From Ornithinicoccus sp045032955 (GTDB taxonomy: Bacteria > Actinomycetota > Actinomycetes > Actinomycetales > Dermatophilaceae), in NCBI RefSeq assembly GCF_045032955.1, contig NZ_JBJFZU010000010.1:62001-126000 (forward strand): a DNA stretch of 64,000 nucleotides. Reading direction: 5' to 3'. This document shows, one piece after another, positions 42,980 to 50,196 of the stretch (the stretch's first letter is position 1; every line of letters starts with the position of its first letter). The position numbers and the translations under genes are program-made. The notes under the pieces are model-generated. The model made no database searches and was not told the DNA's origin. It saw only the letters and a list, made by a program, of their open reading frames with translations.

Positions 42980-43713
42980 GCGGTCGGGCTCCTGTGGTCG
43001 GGTCGGGGCGACGTCACCGTCGCCAGGAAGGACCTGGCGTGAGTCAGCACGTCCTCCAGGTGGGTCGAGGGGGAGTGCGTCCCGGGGACGGCGTGCAGGC
43101 TCAGGCCGTCGTGCGGCCCCACCGCGTCCCGGATCTCCTCAGGGCTCCCCATCGGGTCCCGGGTCCCGTTCACCACCAGGACGGGGAGGCCCGCCTGCAA
43201 CGGCAGGGCGAGCTCCTCGGCGCGGCTGCGCTCGGGGCGTCCGGGTGGGTGCAGCGGGAACGCCAGGCACAGCACCGCGGCCACGCCCTCGACGGCGGCG
43301 GACCCGGGTGCGCTGGTCCGGCACGCCACCCGCGCCCCGGCGCTGCGGCCGCCGTAGACCCAGGGCCGGGGCAGCAGTGGGGACGCAGCAGCGGCCTCCG
43401 GTGCCGACCCCTCCGCCAGGTGGGTGAGCACCTCCGACCACGCCCGGTCCAGACCCGCCGGTGGGCCGGCCACCCGGCGTCCGGCCACCCGCCAGGGCTG
43501 GTCCACCAGGGCCACCGTCCAGCCGTCCCGGGTCAGGTCGGTCAGCGCCAGCACGTCGGCGGCGTCCCGCCGGCCGCCGGCCCCGTGCCCGAGGAGCAAG
43601 GTCCCGCGGGCGGGTCCGCCCCCGGACAGCACCCGGACGTGGGCGCTGCCGTCAGAGGTGGGGACCTCGACGGGAGCGGGGGTGGGGTGGGTGTCGGTCG
43701 TCGTGCCGGTCAC
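42976..43713 (-). CDS. Alpha/beta hydrolase (dienelactone hydrolase/KANL3-like)
   Basis: A 245-residue alpha/beta hydrolase. Early oxyanion region LLLGHGAGGRRDAADV; nucleophile elbow YGGRSAGARVA (Ser in GRSAG); acid in VVNGTRDPMGSPEE; His in VPGTHSPSTHL. Substrate unknown. GTG start is set by the 4-nt GTGA overlap with the SRAP gene stop; the frame is open much further upstream but antisense to SRAP coding sense. Its stop overlaps the aroA start, so it sits inside the coupled SRAP-hydrolase-aroA-rsgA run. Confidence 0.85.
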   Translation of the reverse strand: MTGTTTDTHPTPAPVEVPTSDGSAHVRVLSGGGPARGTLLLGHGAGGRRDAADVLALTDLTRDGWTVALVDQPWRVAGRRVAGPPAGLDRAWSEVLTHLAEGSAPEAAAASPLLPRPWVYGGRSAGARVACRTSAPGSAAVEGVAAVLCLAFPLHPPGRPERSRAEELALPLQAGLPVLVVNGTRDPMGSPEEIRDAVGPHDGLSLHAVPGTHSPSTHLEDVLTHARSFLATVTSPRPDHRSPTA

Positions 43714-44546
43714 GGACCGACCACCTCCCCGGTGCCCGGGTCCACCACACCTTCCAGCTCGGCGGGGTCGGCCGGCTCCATCAGTGTGGGCCCGTTGCTG
43801 CGCGGGCTGCCGACCGCACGCCCCACGGGCCAGGCCCGGAAGCGGCCCGGGACCTGCGCCGCTTCGGTCAGCGACCGCACGTCGTCGGGGGAGGTGAGGG
43901 CGGGGTCGAGCCAGTCGCTCCACTGCGCGGGCTCCAGGGCCAGCGGCTGCCGGTCGTGGATGCGGTCCAGCCCCGGCTCGGCGGCGGTCGTGACGATGGT
44001 GAAGCTGACGACCCAGGACAGCGGGTCCTCGGCCGGGGACGCGGGGTCGCGCCAGAACTCGTACAGGCCCGCGAGCGCCAGCGGTGCCTCGTCGGCGCGG
44101 GAGACGAAGAAGGGCTGCTTGCGCGGCTTGCCCTTGGCGTCGGTGGCCACCGGGCTGGCCTGCCACTCGTACCACCCGGTTGCCGGCACCAGGCAGCGGC
44201 GGCTGGCGGCGGCCTTGGCGAACGCGGGCTTGTCCAGCAGGGTCTCCACCCGGGCGTTCGTCATCCGGGCACCGACGGAGGGGTCCGTGGCCCAGGACGG
44301 CACCAGGCCCCAGGTGAGCAGCCGCAGCTGGCGCAGCGGCGGCGCCTCCGGCTCCTCCCGCGGTCGCCGGGTGAGCACCACGGGGGCCTGCTTGCTCGGG
44401 GCCAGGTTGTGGTCCGGCTCACCGGCCGGGGGCTGCTGCGGGTTCTTCAGCACGCTGCGCGAGACCTGGTCGGTGGCGTCCAGGTCCACCTCGTAGGCCT
44501 CGACCAGCTCGTCCGGGTGTGCGCTGGAGGCATACCGGCCGCACAT
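43710..44546 (-). CDS. SRAP domain protein (SOS response-associated, HMCES/YedK-like)
   Basis: A 278-residue protein that shields abasic sites in single-stranded DNA by covalent linkage. Essentials: Cys2 in MCGRYASS, PDHNLAPSKQAPVV, LLTWGLVPSWATDPS, MTNARVETLLDKPAF, Glu in PATGWYEWQ, and His in IHDRQPLALEPAQWSDWL. It is somewhat longer than the typical ~225-250 residues because of inserts after residue 20 and at the C-terminus. It lies 16 nt after the aminotransferase gene and overlaps the hydrolase gene by 4 nt. The match to mycobacterial Rv3226c beside aroA is positional as well as by motif. Confidence 0.92.
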   Translation of the reverse strand: MCGRYASSAHPDELVEAYEVDLDATDQVSRSVLKNPQQPPAGEPDHNLAPSKQAPVVLTRRPREEPEAPPLRQLRLLTWGLVPSWATDPSVGARMTNARVETLLDKPAFAKAAASRRCLVPATGWYEWQASPVATDAKGKPRKQPFFVSRADEAPLALAGLYEFWRDPASPAEDPLSWVVSFTIVTTAAEPGLDRIHDRQPLALEPAQWSDWLDPALTSPDDVRSLTEAAQVPGRFRAWPVGRAVGSPRSNGPTLMEPADPAELEGVVDPGTGEVVGP

Positions 44547-44562
44547 CAGCCCGACCCCCGGC

Positions 44563-45804
44563 TCACTGTCGGTACCCGGCGAGGAAGTTACCCATCCGCT
44601 CCAGGGCGTCCTTCAGGTCGGCCCCCCACGGCAGGGTGACCACCCGCAGGTGGTCCGGGGTGGGCCAGTTGAAGCCGGTCCCGTGCACCACCAGGATCTT
44701 CTCCTGCTCGAGCAGGTCGAGGCACAGCTGCACGTCGTCCCGGATCTCGTGCACCTCGGGATCGAGGCGGGGGAAGACGTAGAGGGCCCCGGACGGGCGG
44801 ACGCAGCTGACCCCGTGCATGGCGTTGAGCAGGGAGACGGCGACGTCCCGCTGCTCGGCGAGCCGTCCTCCGGGGCGGACCAGCTCCTCGATGCTCTGGT
44901 GCCCCGAGACCGCGACCTGGATGGCGTGCTGGGCCGGCACGTTCGGGCACAGGCGGGTCGAGGCCAGCAGCTCCACGCCCTCCAGGAAGCCCTTGGCGTG
45001 GGCGGTCGGTCCGGTGATGGTCACCCACCCCGCCCGGTAGCCGGCCACCCGGTAGGTCTTGGACAGGCCGTTGTAGGTCAGGCAGAGCAGGTCGGGTGCC
45101 AGTGAGGCCAGCGAGACGTGCTCGGCGTCGTCGTAGAGGATCCGGTCGTAGATCTCGTCGGCCATCAGCAGCAGCGAGTGCTCACGTGCCACCTCCACGA
45201 GCTCCTCCATGACCGCCCGCGAGTAGACCGCGCCGGTGGGGTTGTTGGGGTTGATCACGACGATGGCCTTGGTACGCGGGGTGACCTTGGCACGGATGTC
45301 CTCGATCGAGGGGTTCCACCCGTCCTCCTCGTCGCACCGGTAGTGCACCGGTATGCCCCCGCCGAGGCTGGTGGCGGCGGTCCACAACGGGTAGTCGGGA
45401 GCCGGTACCAGCACCTCGTCCCCCTGCTCGAGGAGCGCCTGGAGGGTCATCATGATGAGCTCGGAGACGCCGTTGCCCAGGTAGACCCGGTCCACGTCGA
45501 GGTCGGGGAAGCCCGGCACGTCCTGGTAGCGGGAGACGACGGCGCGGCGTGCGGGCAGGATCCCGCGGGAGTCGGAGTACCCCTGGGCGTCCGGGAGCGC
45601 CGCGATCATGTCCTGGACGATGATGTCGGGCGCCTCGAAGCCGAAGGGTGCGGGGTTGCCGATGTTGAGCTTGAGGATGCGGTTGCCCTCGGCCTCGAGC
45701 GCGGCGGCCCGGGCGGCGACCGGCCCCCGGATCTCGTAGAGGACGTTCTGCAGCTTGACCGGCTGGGTCAGCGGGCGCAGCGGTGGTCGGCTCGTCGGGC
45801 TCAC
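44563..45804 (-). CDS. PLP-dependent aminotransferase, AlaA-like
   Basis: A 413-residue class I/II aminotransferase. Visible: LKLNIGNPAPFGFEAPD, GYSDSRGILPARRAVV, VYLGNGVSELIMMTLQALL, VINPNNPTGAVYS, LLMADEIYDRILYDD, and the PLP lysine in YNGLSKTYRVAGYRAGW, followed by the Arg/Gly C-terminal segment. The pattern fits glutamate-pyruvate (AlaA) or closely related aminotransferases. GTG at 45804 is chosen at the conserved N-terminus (TQPVKLQNVLYEIRGPV). Head of a six-gene minus-strand run and divergent from sigR, with which it shares a 223-nt region. Confidence 0.88.
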   Translation of the reverse strand: MSPTSRPPLRPLTQPVKLQNVLYEIRGPVAARAAALEAEGNRILKLNIGNPAPFGFEAPDIIVQDMIAALPDAQGYSDSRGILPARRAVVSRYQDVPGFPDLDVDRVYLGNGVSELIMMTLQALLEQGDEVLVPAPDYPLWTAATSLGGGIPVHYRCDEEDGWNPSIEDIRAKVTPRTKAIVVINPNNPTGAVYSRAVMEELVEVAREHSLLLMADEIYDRILYDDAEHVSLASLAPDLLCLTYNGLSKTYRVAGYRAGWVTITGPTAHAKGFLEGVELLASTRLCPNVPAQHAIQVAVSGHQSIEELVRPGGRLAEQRDVAVSLLNAMHGVSCVRPSGALYVFPRLDPEVHEIRDDVQLCLDLLEQEKILVVHGTGFNWPTPDHLRVVTLPWGADLKDALERMGNFLAGYRQ

Positions 45805-45847
45805 CGGCCCATCGTCCCACCCGCGGGCCTCCCGGCCGCAGAGGCGT

Positions 45848-45895
45848 GCCCGGGAACGACCAGGCCCGGCAACGACCGGGCCCGGGAATGACTCG
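45848..45895. repeat. Three contiguous 16-bp repeats in the sigR upstream region
   Basis: Copies GCCCGGGAACGACCAG (45848-45863), GCCCGGCAACGACCGG (45864-45879) and GCCCGGGAATGACTCG (45880-45895) follow without gap. Each contains an ECF -35-like core (GGGAAC, GGCAAC, GGGAAT). The last contributes the -35 of the predicted SigR promoter. Confidence 0.85.
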
Positions 45896-45911
45896 GTCGT
45901 GGTGCGGCGTT
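45884..45911 (+). promoter_or_regulatory. Predicted SigR-dependent autoregulatory promoter
   Basis: GGGAAT (45884-45889), 19-nt spacer, GTT (45909-45911), matching the SigR/SigH consensus GGAAT-N18/19-GTT. Predicted start near 45918 leaves a leader of about 110 nt before the sigR ATG. Autoregulation is known for sigR in Streptomyces and sigH in mycobacteria. Confidence 0.75.
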
Positions 45912-46027
45912 CTCGGGAGGTCCGTCGTCTGCACCAGGAGGCAGTGTTGCTCGCCACCCAACTCACCCCCGGCCCACGGGTCGGTGACTTCGCCGTGGTC
46001 GGCAGCCACGGGATAGGCTGGGCCTCG

Positions 46028-46678
46028 ATGAACACCGACCAGCCGGCCCTCGATGTCGATGTCGACGTCTTCGACGATGCCAACGTCGACGTGGCGACCG
46101 AGTCGCCGGAGGACCGCGCGGCGCGGTTCGAGCGCGAGGCGATGCCGCTGCTGGACCAGATGTACAGCGCCGCCCTGCGCACCACGAGGAACCCGACCGA
46201 CGCCGAGGACCTGGTCCAGGAGACCTACGCGAAGGCGTTCGCGGCCTTCCACCAGTACCGGCCCGGGACCAACCTGCGCGCGTGGATGTACCGCATCCTG
46301 ACCAACAGCTACATCAACAGCTACCGCAAGAAGCAGCGTCAGCCGCTCGAGTCGGACGCCGCGGAGGTCGAGGACTACCAGCTGGCGCGTGCCGCGTCGC
46401 ACAGCTCCAGCGGGCTGCGATCCGCCGAGGCCGAGGCGCTGGACCACCTCCCGGACAGCGATGTCACCCGGGCGCTGGCGACCATCGGCGAGGACTTCCG
46501 GATGGCGGTGTACCTCGCCGACGTCGAGGGCTTCGCCTACAAGGAGATTGCGGAGATCATGGACACGCCGATCGGTACCGTGATGTCTCGGCTGCACCGT
46601 GGACGCAAGCAGCTGCGCGAGCTGCTCACGGACTATGCCGTCGAGCGCGGCTTCGTGAGGCCGGGTGAGGGATCGTGA
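46028..46678 (+). CDS. sigR: ECF sigma factor SigR/SigH (thiol-oxidative stress)
   Basis: A 216-residue sigma factor. An acidic N-terminus precedes region 2 (LDQMYSAALRTTRNPTDAEDLVQETYAKAFAAFHQYRPGTNLRAWMYRILTNSYINSYRKKQRQP), which is the hallmark SigR/SigH sequence. Region 4 is FRMAVYLADVEGFAYKEIAEIMDTPIGTVMSRLHRGRKQLR. The ATG at 46028 has TAGGCT 8 nt upstream (leaderless-type start). The frame remains open upstream into the predicted SigR-transcribed leader, so a longer isoform is possible. It is followed by its redox-sensing anti-sigma gene with a 4-nt overlap. Confidence 0.94.
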   Translation: MNTDQPALDVDVDVFDDANVDVATESPEDRAARFEREAMPLLDQMYSAALRTTRNPTDAEDLVQETYAKAFAAFHQYRPGTNLRAWMYRILTNSYINSYRKKQRQPLESDAAEVEDYQLARAASHSSSGLRSAEAEALDHLPDSDVTRALATIGEDFRMAVYLADVEGFAYKEIAEIMDTPIGTVMSRLHRGRKQLRELLTDYAVERGFVRPGEGS

Positions 46679-46947
46679 ACGAGATGTCACGGGAGAGCGG
46701 GGTCGACTGCGCCGACGTGCTGCTCCGGTTGATCGAGTTCGTCGACAACGAGAGCCTGCCGCTGGACGCCGACCGGATCCAGGCGCACCTGGACGAATGC
46801 GGGTCCTGCCTGGCCGAGTACGACCACAACGTCCTGGTGAAGGCGCTGATCCGGCGCGCCTGTGTGCGCCAGAACGCCCCGGACGAGCTGCGCACCCAGA
46901 TCCTGACGCGGATCACCAGCGTGACGATGGTCCGGCGCGAGGAGTGA
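46675..46947 (+). CDS. rsrA: Zinc-binding redox-sensing anti-sigma factor RsrA/RshA
   Basis: A 90-residue zinc anti-sigma factor. Ligands: Cys in GVDCADVLLRLIEF and the HxxxCxxC motif in HLDECGSCLAEYD. RsrA holds SigR inactive until disulfide stress oxidises these cysteines and expels zinc. An extra Cys lies at RRACVRQ. The GTG at 46675 overlaps the sigR stop (GTGA), keeping stoichiometry by coupled translation; an ATG at 46684 is the alternative start. A strong terminator follows. Confidence 0.92.
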   Translation: MNEMSRESGVDCADVLLRLIEFVDNESLPLDADRIQAHLDECGSCLAEYDHNVLVKALIRRACVRQNAPDELRTQILTRITSVTMVRREE

Positions 46948-46979
46948 CCTGACGCTGCCCCGCGACGAGCGCGGGACAT

Positions 46980-47017
46980 GACGAGGGCCGACCGGGAGAT
47001 CCCGGTCGGCCCTCGTC
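46980..47017. terminator. Bidirectional terminator between rsrA and bL37 genes
   Basis: A perfect 17-bp stem (GACGAGGGCCGACCGGG with its complement) and an AGAT loop. It lies between the convergent rsrA and bL37 genes and serves both. Confidence 0.9.
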
Positions 47018-47031
47018 GTTACCCGAGTGGG

Positions 47032-47106
47032 TCAGGCGTTCGGCTTGCGGCCGTGGTTGGCCGCCTTCTTCTTGCGGTCACGACGCTTGCGGGCGCGCTT
47101 GCTCAT
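47032..47106 (-). CDS. Large-subunit ribosomal protein bL37
   Basis: A 24-residue, extremely basic protein starting MSKRARKRRDRKKKAANHG. It matches actinobacterial bL37, seen in mycobacterial 50S structures (pattern KRxRKxRDRKxxxANHGxxPN). The ATG at 47106 is preceded by GAGGAG, which rules out the much longer frame from 47241. It sits beside the SigR locus and is convergent with rsrA at a shared hairpin. It is easily missed because of its size. Confidence 0.9.
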   Translation of the reverse strand: MSKRARKRRDRKKKAANHGRKPNA

Positions 47107-47171
47107 CTGAGTTCTCCTCGGCGTGTTGTGGTCCCTGCCAGTGTCCCATACGCTCGGGACAGGGCCGGGAG

Positions 47172-47187
47172 AGTGACCCATGTCACA
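47172..47187. promoter_or_regulatory. CRP/GlxR-like operator
   Basis: AGTGACCCATGTCACA matches TGTGA-N6-TCACA at 9 of 10 conserved positions. It lies between the divergent bL37 gene and the 33-residue peptide gene. Either or both could be cAMP-CRP (GlxR) controlled. A single site found by eye. Confidence 0.5.
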
Positions 47188-47342
47188 GGAAGGGTAAAGG
47201 TTTGTCCAAGAATGTATCGGGTGGGGCAGGAGGTGCTCCATACACCATTTTGCTGTGAGAACATGAGTCTAAGACCGGCGACCTGGCCGGTCCCGCCCGT
47301 GCCCCAGTCCTCGGGGTCACCAGACGGAAGGACATCATCGTG

Positions 47343-47444
47343 ATGCACCTCATTCTCGACTTCTTCTCCACCGGCTTCTCCTCCGGCGCCTTCGACGCGT
47401 TCAGCGCTGTGATCGACGTCGTCTCTTGGGAAGACAAGAAGTAA
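47343..47444 (+). CDS. Small hydrophobic peptide gene (33 aa), function unknown
   Basis: An ORF with GAAGGA 8-11 nt before GTG 47340/ATG 47343, ending in TAA, itself rare in this GC-rich window. The peptide starts MHLILDFFSTGFSSGAFDAF, is Phe/Ser-rich and amphipathic, and ends with charged WEDKK, like a small membrane-associated peptide. It is followed 11 nt later by a perfect hairpin, so it forms its own unit or a leader of the HD-domain genes downstream. The upstream 230 nt is AT-richer than the surroundings and holds a CRP-like site. No homologue is recalled. Confidence 0.55.
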   Translation: MHLILDFFSTGFSSGAFDAFSAVIDVVSWEDKK

Positions 47445-47455
47445 CCCCTAGCAGC

Positions 47456-47492
47456 ACGAGGGGCGCGGATCGGTCCGATCCGCGCCCCTCGT
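47456..47492 (+). terminator. Hairpin terminator or attenuator before the HD-domain genes
   Basis: A perfect 16-bp stem (ACGAGGGGCGCGGATC with its complement) and a GGTCC loop. It lies between the small peptide gene and the membrane HD-GYP gene, which starts about 30 nt later. It may be conditional. Confidence 0.8.
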
Positions 47493-47521
47493 CGTTGCGT
47501 GTCGCGGTCCTGGTCGGCGGG

Positions 47522-48865
47522 ATGTCGCTGGCGGCGGCGGGGCTGGTCTGGTGGACCCTGGTCTCCCTGCAGCCCACCGCCGGCGTCAAGCTGGGAGGCC
47601 TCGCGATCCTGCTCGGGCTGGCCATCATGGGCGTCCTGCTGCGAGAGCGTGGGCTCGGTCCCAGCCTGGGCGTGTCCGTCGCCACGGTGGTGATGGCGGC
47701 CGCCATCCCGGTCGCCGGCCCGGTGGGTGCGGCGACCGCGGTGGGCCTCGCCTACCTCGCGGACGTCCGTGCCCGGACCTGGCGCACCCGCCTCTTCAAC
47801 ACCGCGATGACCGCGCTGATGGGGGCGGTCGGGGGCGTCTGCTACATCCTGCTCGGTGGCGTGCTGGTCAACGACGCCCCCAACTCGGGGCTGGGGCTTG
47901 TCCTCCACGTCGGCCTGCCCCTGGTGGTGGCCTACGCGGTGATGACCGCAGTCAACGTGCTGTGCATCGGGGCCATGTCGGCGGCGGTCCGCGGCACCCC
48001 GGTGCTCGGGATGGCGGGCTCCGTCCTGCGCAGCCTGGGCTGGGGGTACATGGGGCACGTGGTCATCGGCTTCCTCTTCGTCGTGCTCTGGGGGCCGGTG
48101 GATCTCGGCGCGACCGCGGCGCTGTTCGTCCTGGGGCCGCTGCTCGTCGCGCACTGGACCATCGGCCGGGAGGCCCTGGCCCGGAGGGAGCACCAGGAGA
48201 CGGTGACCACCTTCGTCGCGGCCCTGGAGCAGTCCGACCCGGCCTCGGTCGGGCACAGCGCGCGGGTGGCCGACCTGGCCGAGGCGCTGGGCAGCCAGCT
48301 GGGGGTCCGCGGGCCGCGGGCCGAGGAACTGCTCTACGCGGCCCTGCTGCACGACATCGGGATGGTCGTGGTGCGACCGGAGATGCCCGCGGACCCGCGC
48401 AGCGAGGAGGTCTCCTTCCTCGGTGCGTTGAGCGCGCACCCGCAGGCCGGGGTCAGCGTGCTCGGGGGGCTCGACTTCCTGGAGAGCGCGCTCCCCGCGA
48501 TCCGCCACCACCACGAACGCTGGGACGGTCGCGGCTACCCGTCTGGGCTGAGCGGCGAGGAGATCCCGCTCGCGGCTCGGATCATCGCCGTCGCCGACGC
48601 CTTCGACGCGCTCACCTCGGCCGGTGCCACCGGGCCGGAGGCGGTGCTCGAGCAGCTGGAGCAGCGAACCGGCAGCCACCTCGACCCCGCCGTCGTGGCG
48701 GCCCTGCGCTCGGTGCTGGACCGCCCGCTGGTCGGCAGGTTCGCCGAGGGCCAAGGGCCGCGGACCGCGAGCCAGGAGCCGCGGGCGGTCCCGGACCACG
48801 ACCACCCGGACGTCAGCGACTCCTTCGCCGACTGGCAGCTGGACCCCGTGGGACCGTACGGATGA
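47522..48865 (+). CDS. Membrane HD-GYP domain protein
   Basis: A 447-residue protein. About seven N-terminal transmembrane helices (residues 1-215) are followed by a cytosolic HD-GYP-type phosphohydrolase domain. Metal and signature motifs: SVGHSARVADLAEAL, ALLHDIGMVVV, LSAHPQAGVSVL, IRHHHERWDGRGYPSGLSGEEIPL and RIIAVADAFDALTS. HD-GYP proteins often hydrolyse cyclic di-nucleotides; the substrate is unknown. The start is uncertain: ATG 47522 lacks a Shine-Dalgarno, and TTG 47495 is just beyond the hairpin. The gene is followed after 40 nt by a second HD protein of the same architecture. Confidence 0.82.
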   Translation: MSLAAAGLVWWTLVSLQPTAGVKLGGLAILLGLAIMGVLLRERGLGPSLGVSVATVVMAAAIPVAGPVGAATAVGLAYLADVRARTWRTRLFNTAMTALMGAVGGVCYILLGGVLVNDAPNSGLGLVLHVGLPLVVAYAVMTAVNVLCIGAMSAAVRGTPVLGMAGSVLRSLGWGYMGHVVIGFLFVVLWGPVDLGATAALFVLGPLLVAHWTIGREALARREHQETVTTFVAALEQSDPASVGHSARVADLAEALGSQLGVRGPRAEELLYAALLHDIGMVVVRPEMPADPRSEEVSFLGALSAHPQAGVSVLGGLDFLESALPAIRHHHERWDGRGYPSGLSGEEIPLAARIIAVADAFDALTSAGATGPEAVLEQLEQRTGSHLDPAVVAALRSVLDRPLVGRFAEGQGPRTASQEPRAVPDHDHPDVSDSFADWQLDPVGPYG

Positions 48866-48905
48866 GCGCGGCCCTGCGTAGCACCCCTGCACGAGGAGGA
48901 CGCCG

Positions 48906-50141
48906 ATGATGCTGACCTGGGGGATCGCCCTGGTGGCCCTCGTCATCATGGTCGTCGGTGAGATGTGGCGGATCGCCTCACCTGGACCGGTGGGCGAGGC
49001 GCCGCTGTCCCAGTCGACCGCGGTGGCCCTGGCGATGGCCACCGCGTGGACGCCGCTGGCGGCCGGCGCCCCGGACCCAGGGGGCGTCGGTGGCCTCGTC
49101 GGGCCGCTGCTGCTCTCCACGACCGCCGTGCTCGTCGTCGCGCTCACCCGTCGCCACCTGCGCCACCTGCGCCACGACCTGACCCGGCTGGTCCTGCCGG
49201 TGGTCCTCGCCGGTCTGCTGGTCCGGCTGCCGCTGCCGGGGGATCAGACCCTGATCGAGCGCACCGGGACCCCGCACGGGGGCCCTGTGGTCACCGCCCT
49301 GATGCTGCTGGCGGTCGCGGTCGTCGCGGTGACCGCGCCGGTGCTGCTGCGTGCCGTGCGACGCGGCCTGGGGGGCCACGAGCCGCTGCGCACCAGCATC
49401 GTGGTGGACGTGGGCCGGCACGGCCCGGTGGCGTTGGCGACCGCGTCCACCGCGGTGGTGATGGCGCTGGCGCTGAGCCACCTGGGCCCGGCCAGTCTGC
49501 TCATCGCCCTGGTGCCGTTGCTGGTGCTGCAGCCGGCGGTGGCCCGGCAGCGGCGGATCCGGCTGGCCCAGCGACAGACGGTCTTCGCCCTGGCCCGGCT
49601 GCCCGAGGAGGCCGGGCTGACCGCGGTCGGGCACGGGGCCCGGGTGGCCGCCCTGGCGGTCCCGGTGGCCCGCGAGCTGGGCGTCGAGGGCGCCGACCTC
49701 CCCGACGTGGAGGCCGCTGCCCTGCTGCACGACATCGGTCAGGTAGGGCTGTCCAGGCCGGTGCCCGGAGGGGCCACCGTCGAGGTCTCCGGCCGTGACC
49801 AGCGCCAGATCGCCGCCATCGGTTCCGCGATCCTGGCCCGCACCGCGGAGCTCTCCCGGTTGGCCACGGTGGTCGCGGACGTCGGGGTGTCCCACCACCG
49901 GGCGTTGGAACGCGGGGACGTCTCGGTGGTGGCCCGGATCCTGCGGGTGGTCTCCGCCTACGACGACCTCACCGGACGGGCGACCCGGCTGACCGGCGGC
50001 GGCAGCCCGATCAAGGCGCTGGACCGGATCCAGCGCAGCACGCCGCACGAGTACGACCCGCTGGTGGTGGACGCCCTCGTCCGGCAGCTCGAGCGTCGAG
50101 GGGTGCTCTCACCCGCCCAGGGTGCTCTGCTCCGCACATGA
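48906..50141 (+). CDS. Membrane protein with degenerate HD domain
   Basis: A 411-residue protein of the same plan as its neighbour: about seven N-terminal helices and a C-terminal HD domain. It keeps LTAVGHGARVAALAV and AAALLHDIGQVGLS, but the third-His region is reduced to VSHHRALERGDVSVVARILRVVSAYDDLTG and the GYP motif is absent. It may be a weakly active or regulatory partner of the preceding HD-GYP protein (inference). ATG 48906 or 48909, preceded by GAGGAGG. The stop codon lies inside the 5' arm of a 19-bp terminator. Confidence 0.78.
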   Translation: MMLTWGIALVALVIMVVGEMWRIASPGPVGEAPLSQSTAVALAMATAWTPLAAGAPDPGGVGGLVGPLLLSTTAVLVVALTRRHLRHLRHDLTRLVLPVVLAGLLVRLPLPGDQTLIERTGTPHGGPVVTALMLLAVAVVAVTAPVLLRAVRRGLGGHEPLRTSIVVDVGRHGPVALATASTAVVMALALSHLGPASLLIALVPLLVLQPAVARQRRIRLAQRQTVFALARLPEEAGLTAVGHGARVAALAVPVARELGVEGADLPDVEAAALLHDIGQVGLSRPVPGGATVEVSGRDQRQIAAIGSAILARTAELSRLATVVADVGVSHHRALERGDVSVVARILRVVSAYDDLTGRATRLTGGGSPIKALDRIQRSTPHEYDPLVVDALVRQLERRGVLSPAQGALLRT

Positions 50142-50180
50142 CGCAGGGCCGCCCCGCGACGGCGGGGCGGCCCTGCGTCA
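50139..50180. terminator. Bidirectional terminator between HD gene and sodN
   Basis: A perfect 19-bp stem (TGACGCAGGGCCGCCCCGC with its complement) and a GACG loop. It begins at the stop codon of the HD gene and ends 16 nt before the sodN stop, so it can serve both convergent genes. Confidence 0.92.
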
Positions 50181-50196
50181 GCAGGCGTGAGCGGGC

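Noticed and set aside
47032..47241. 69-codon version of the bL37 frame
   Set aside because: Only the last 24 codons match bL37, and a GAGGAG site directly precedes the internal ATG.
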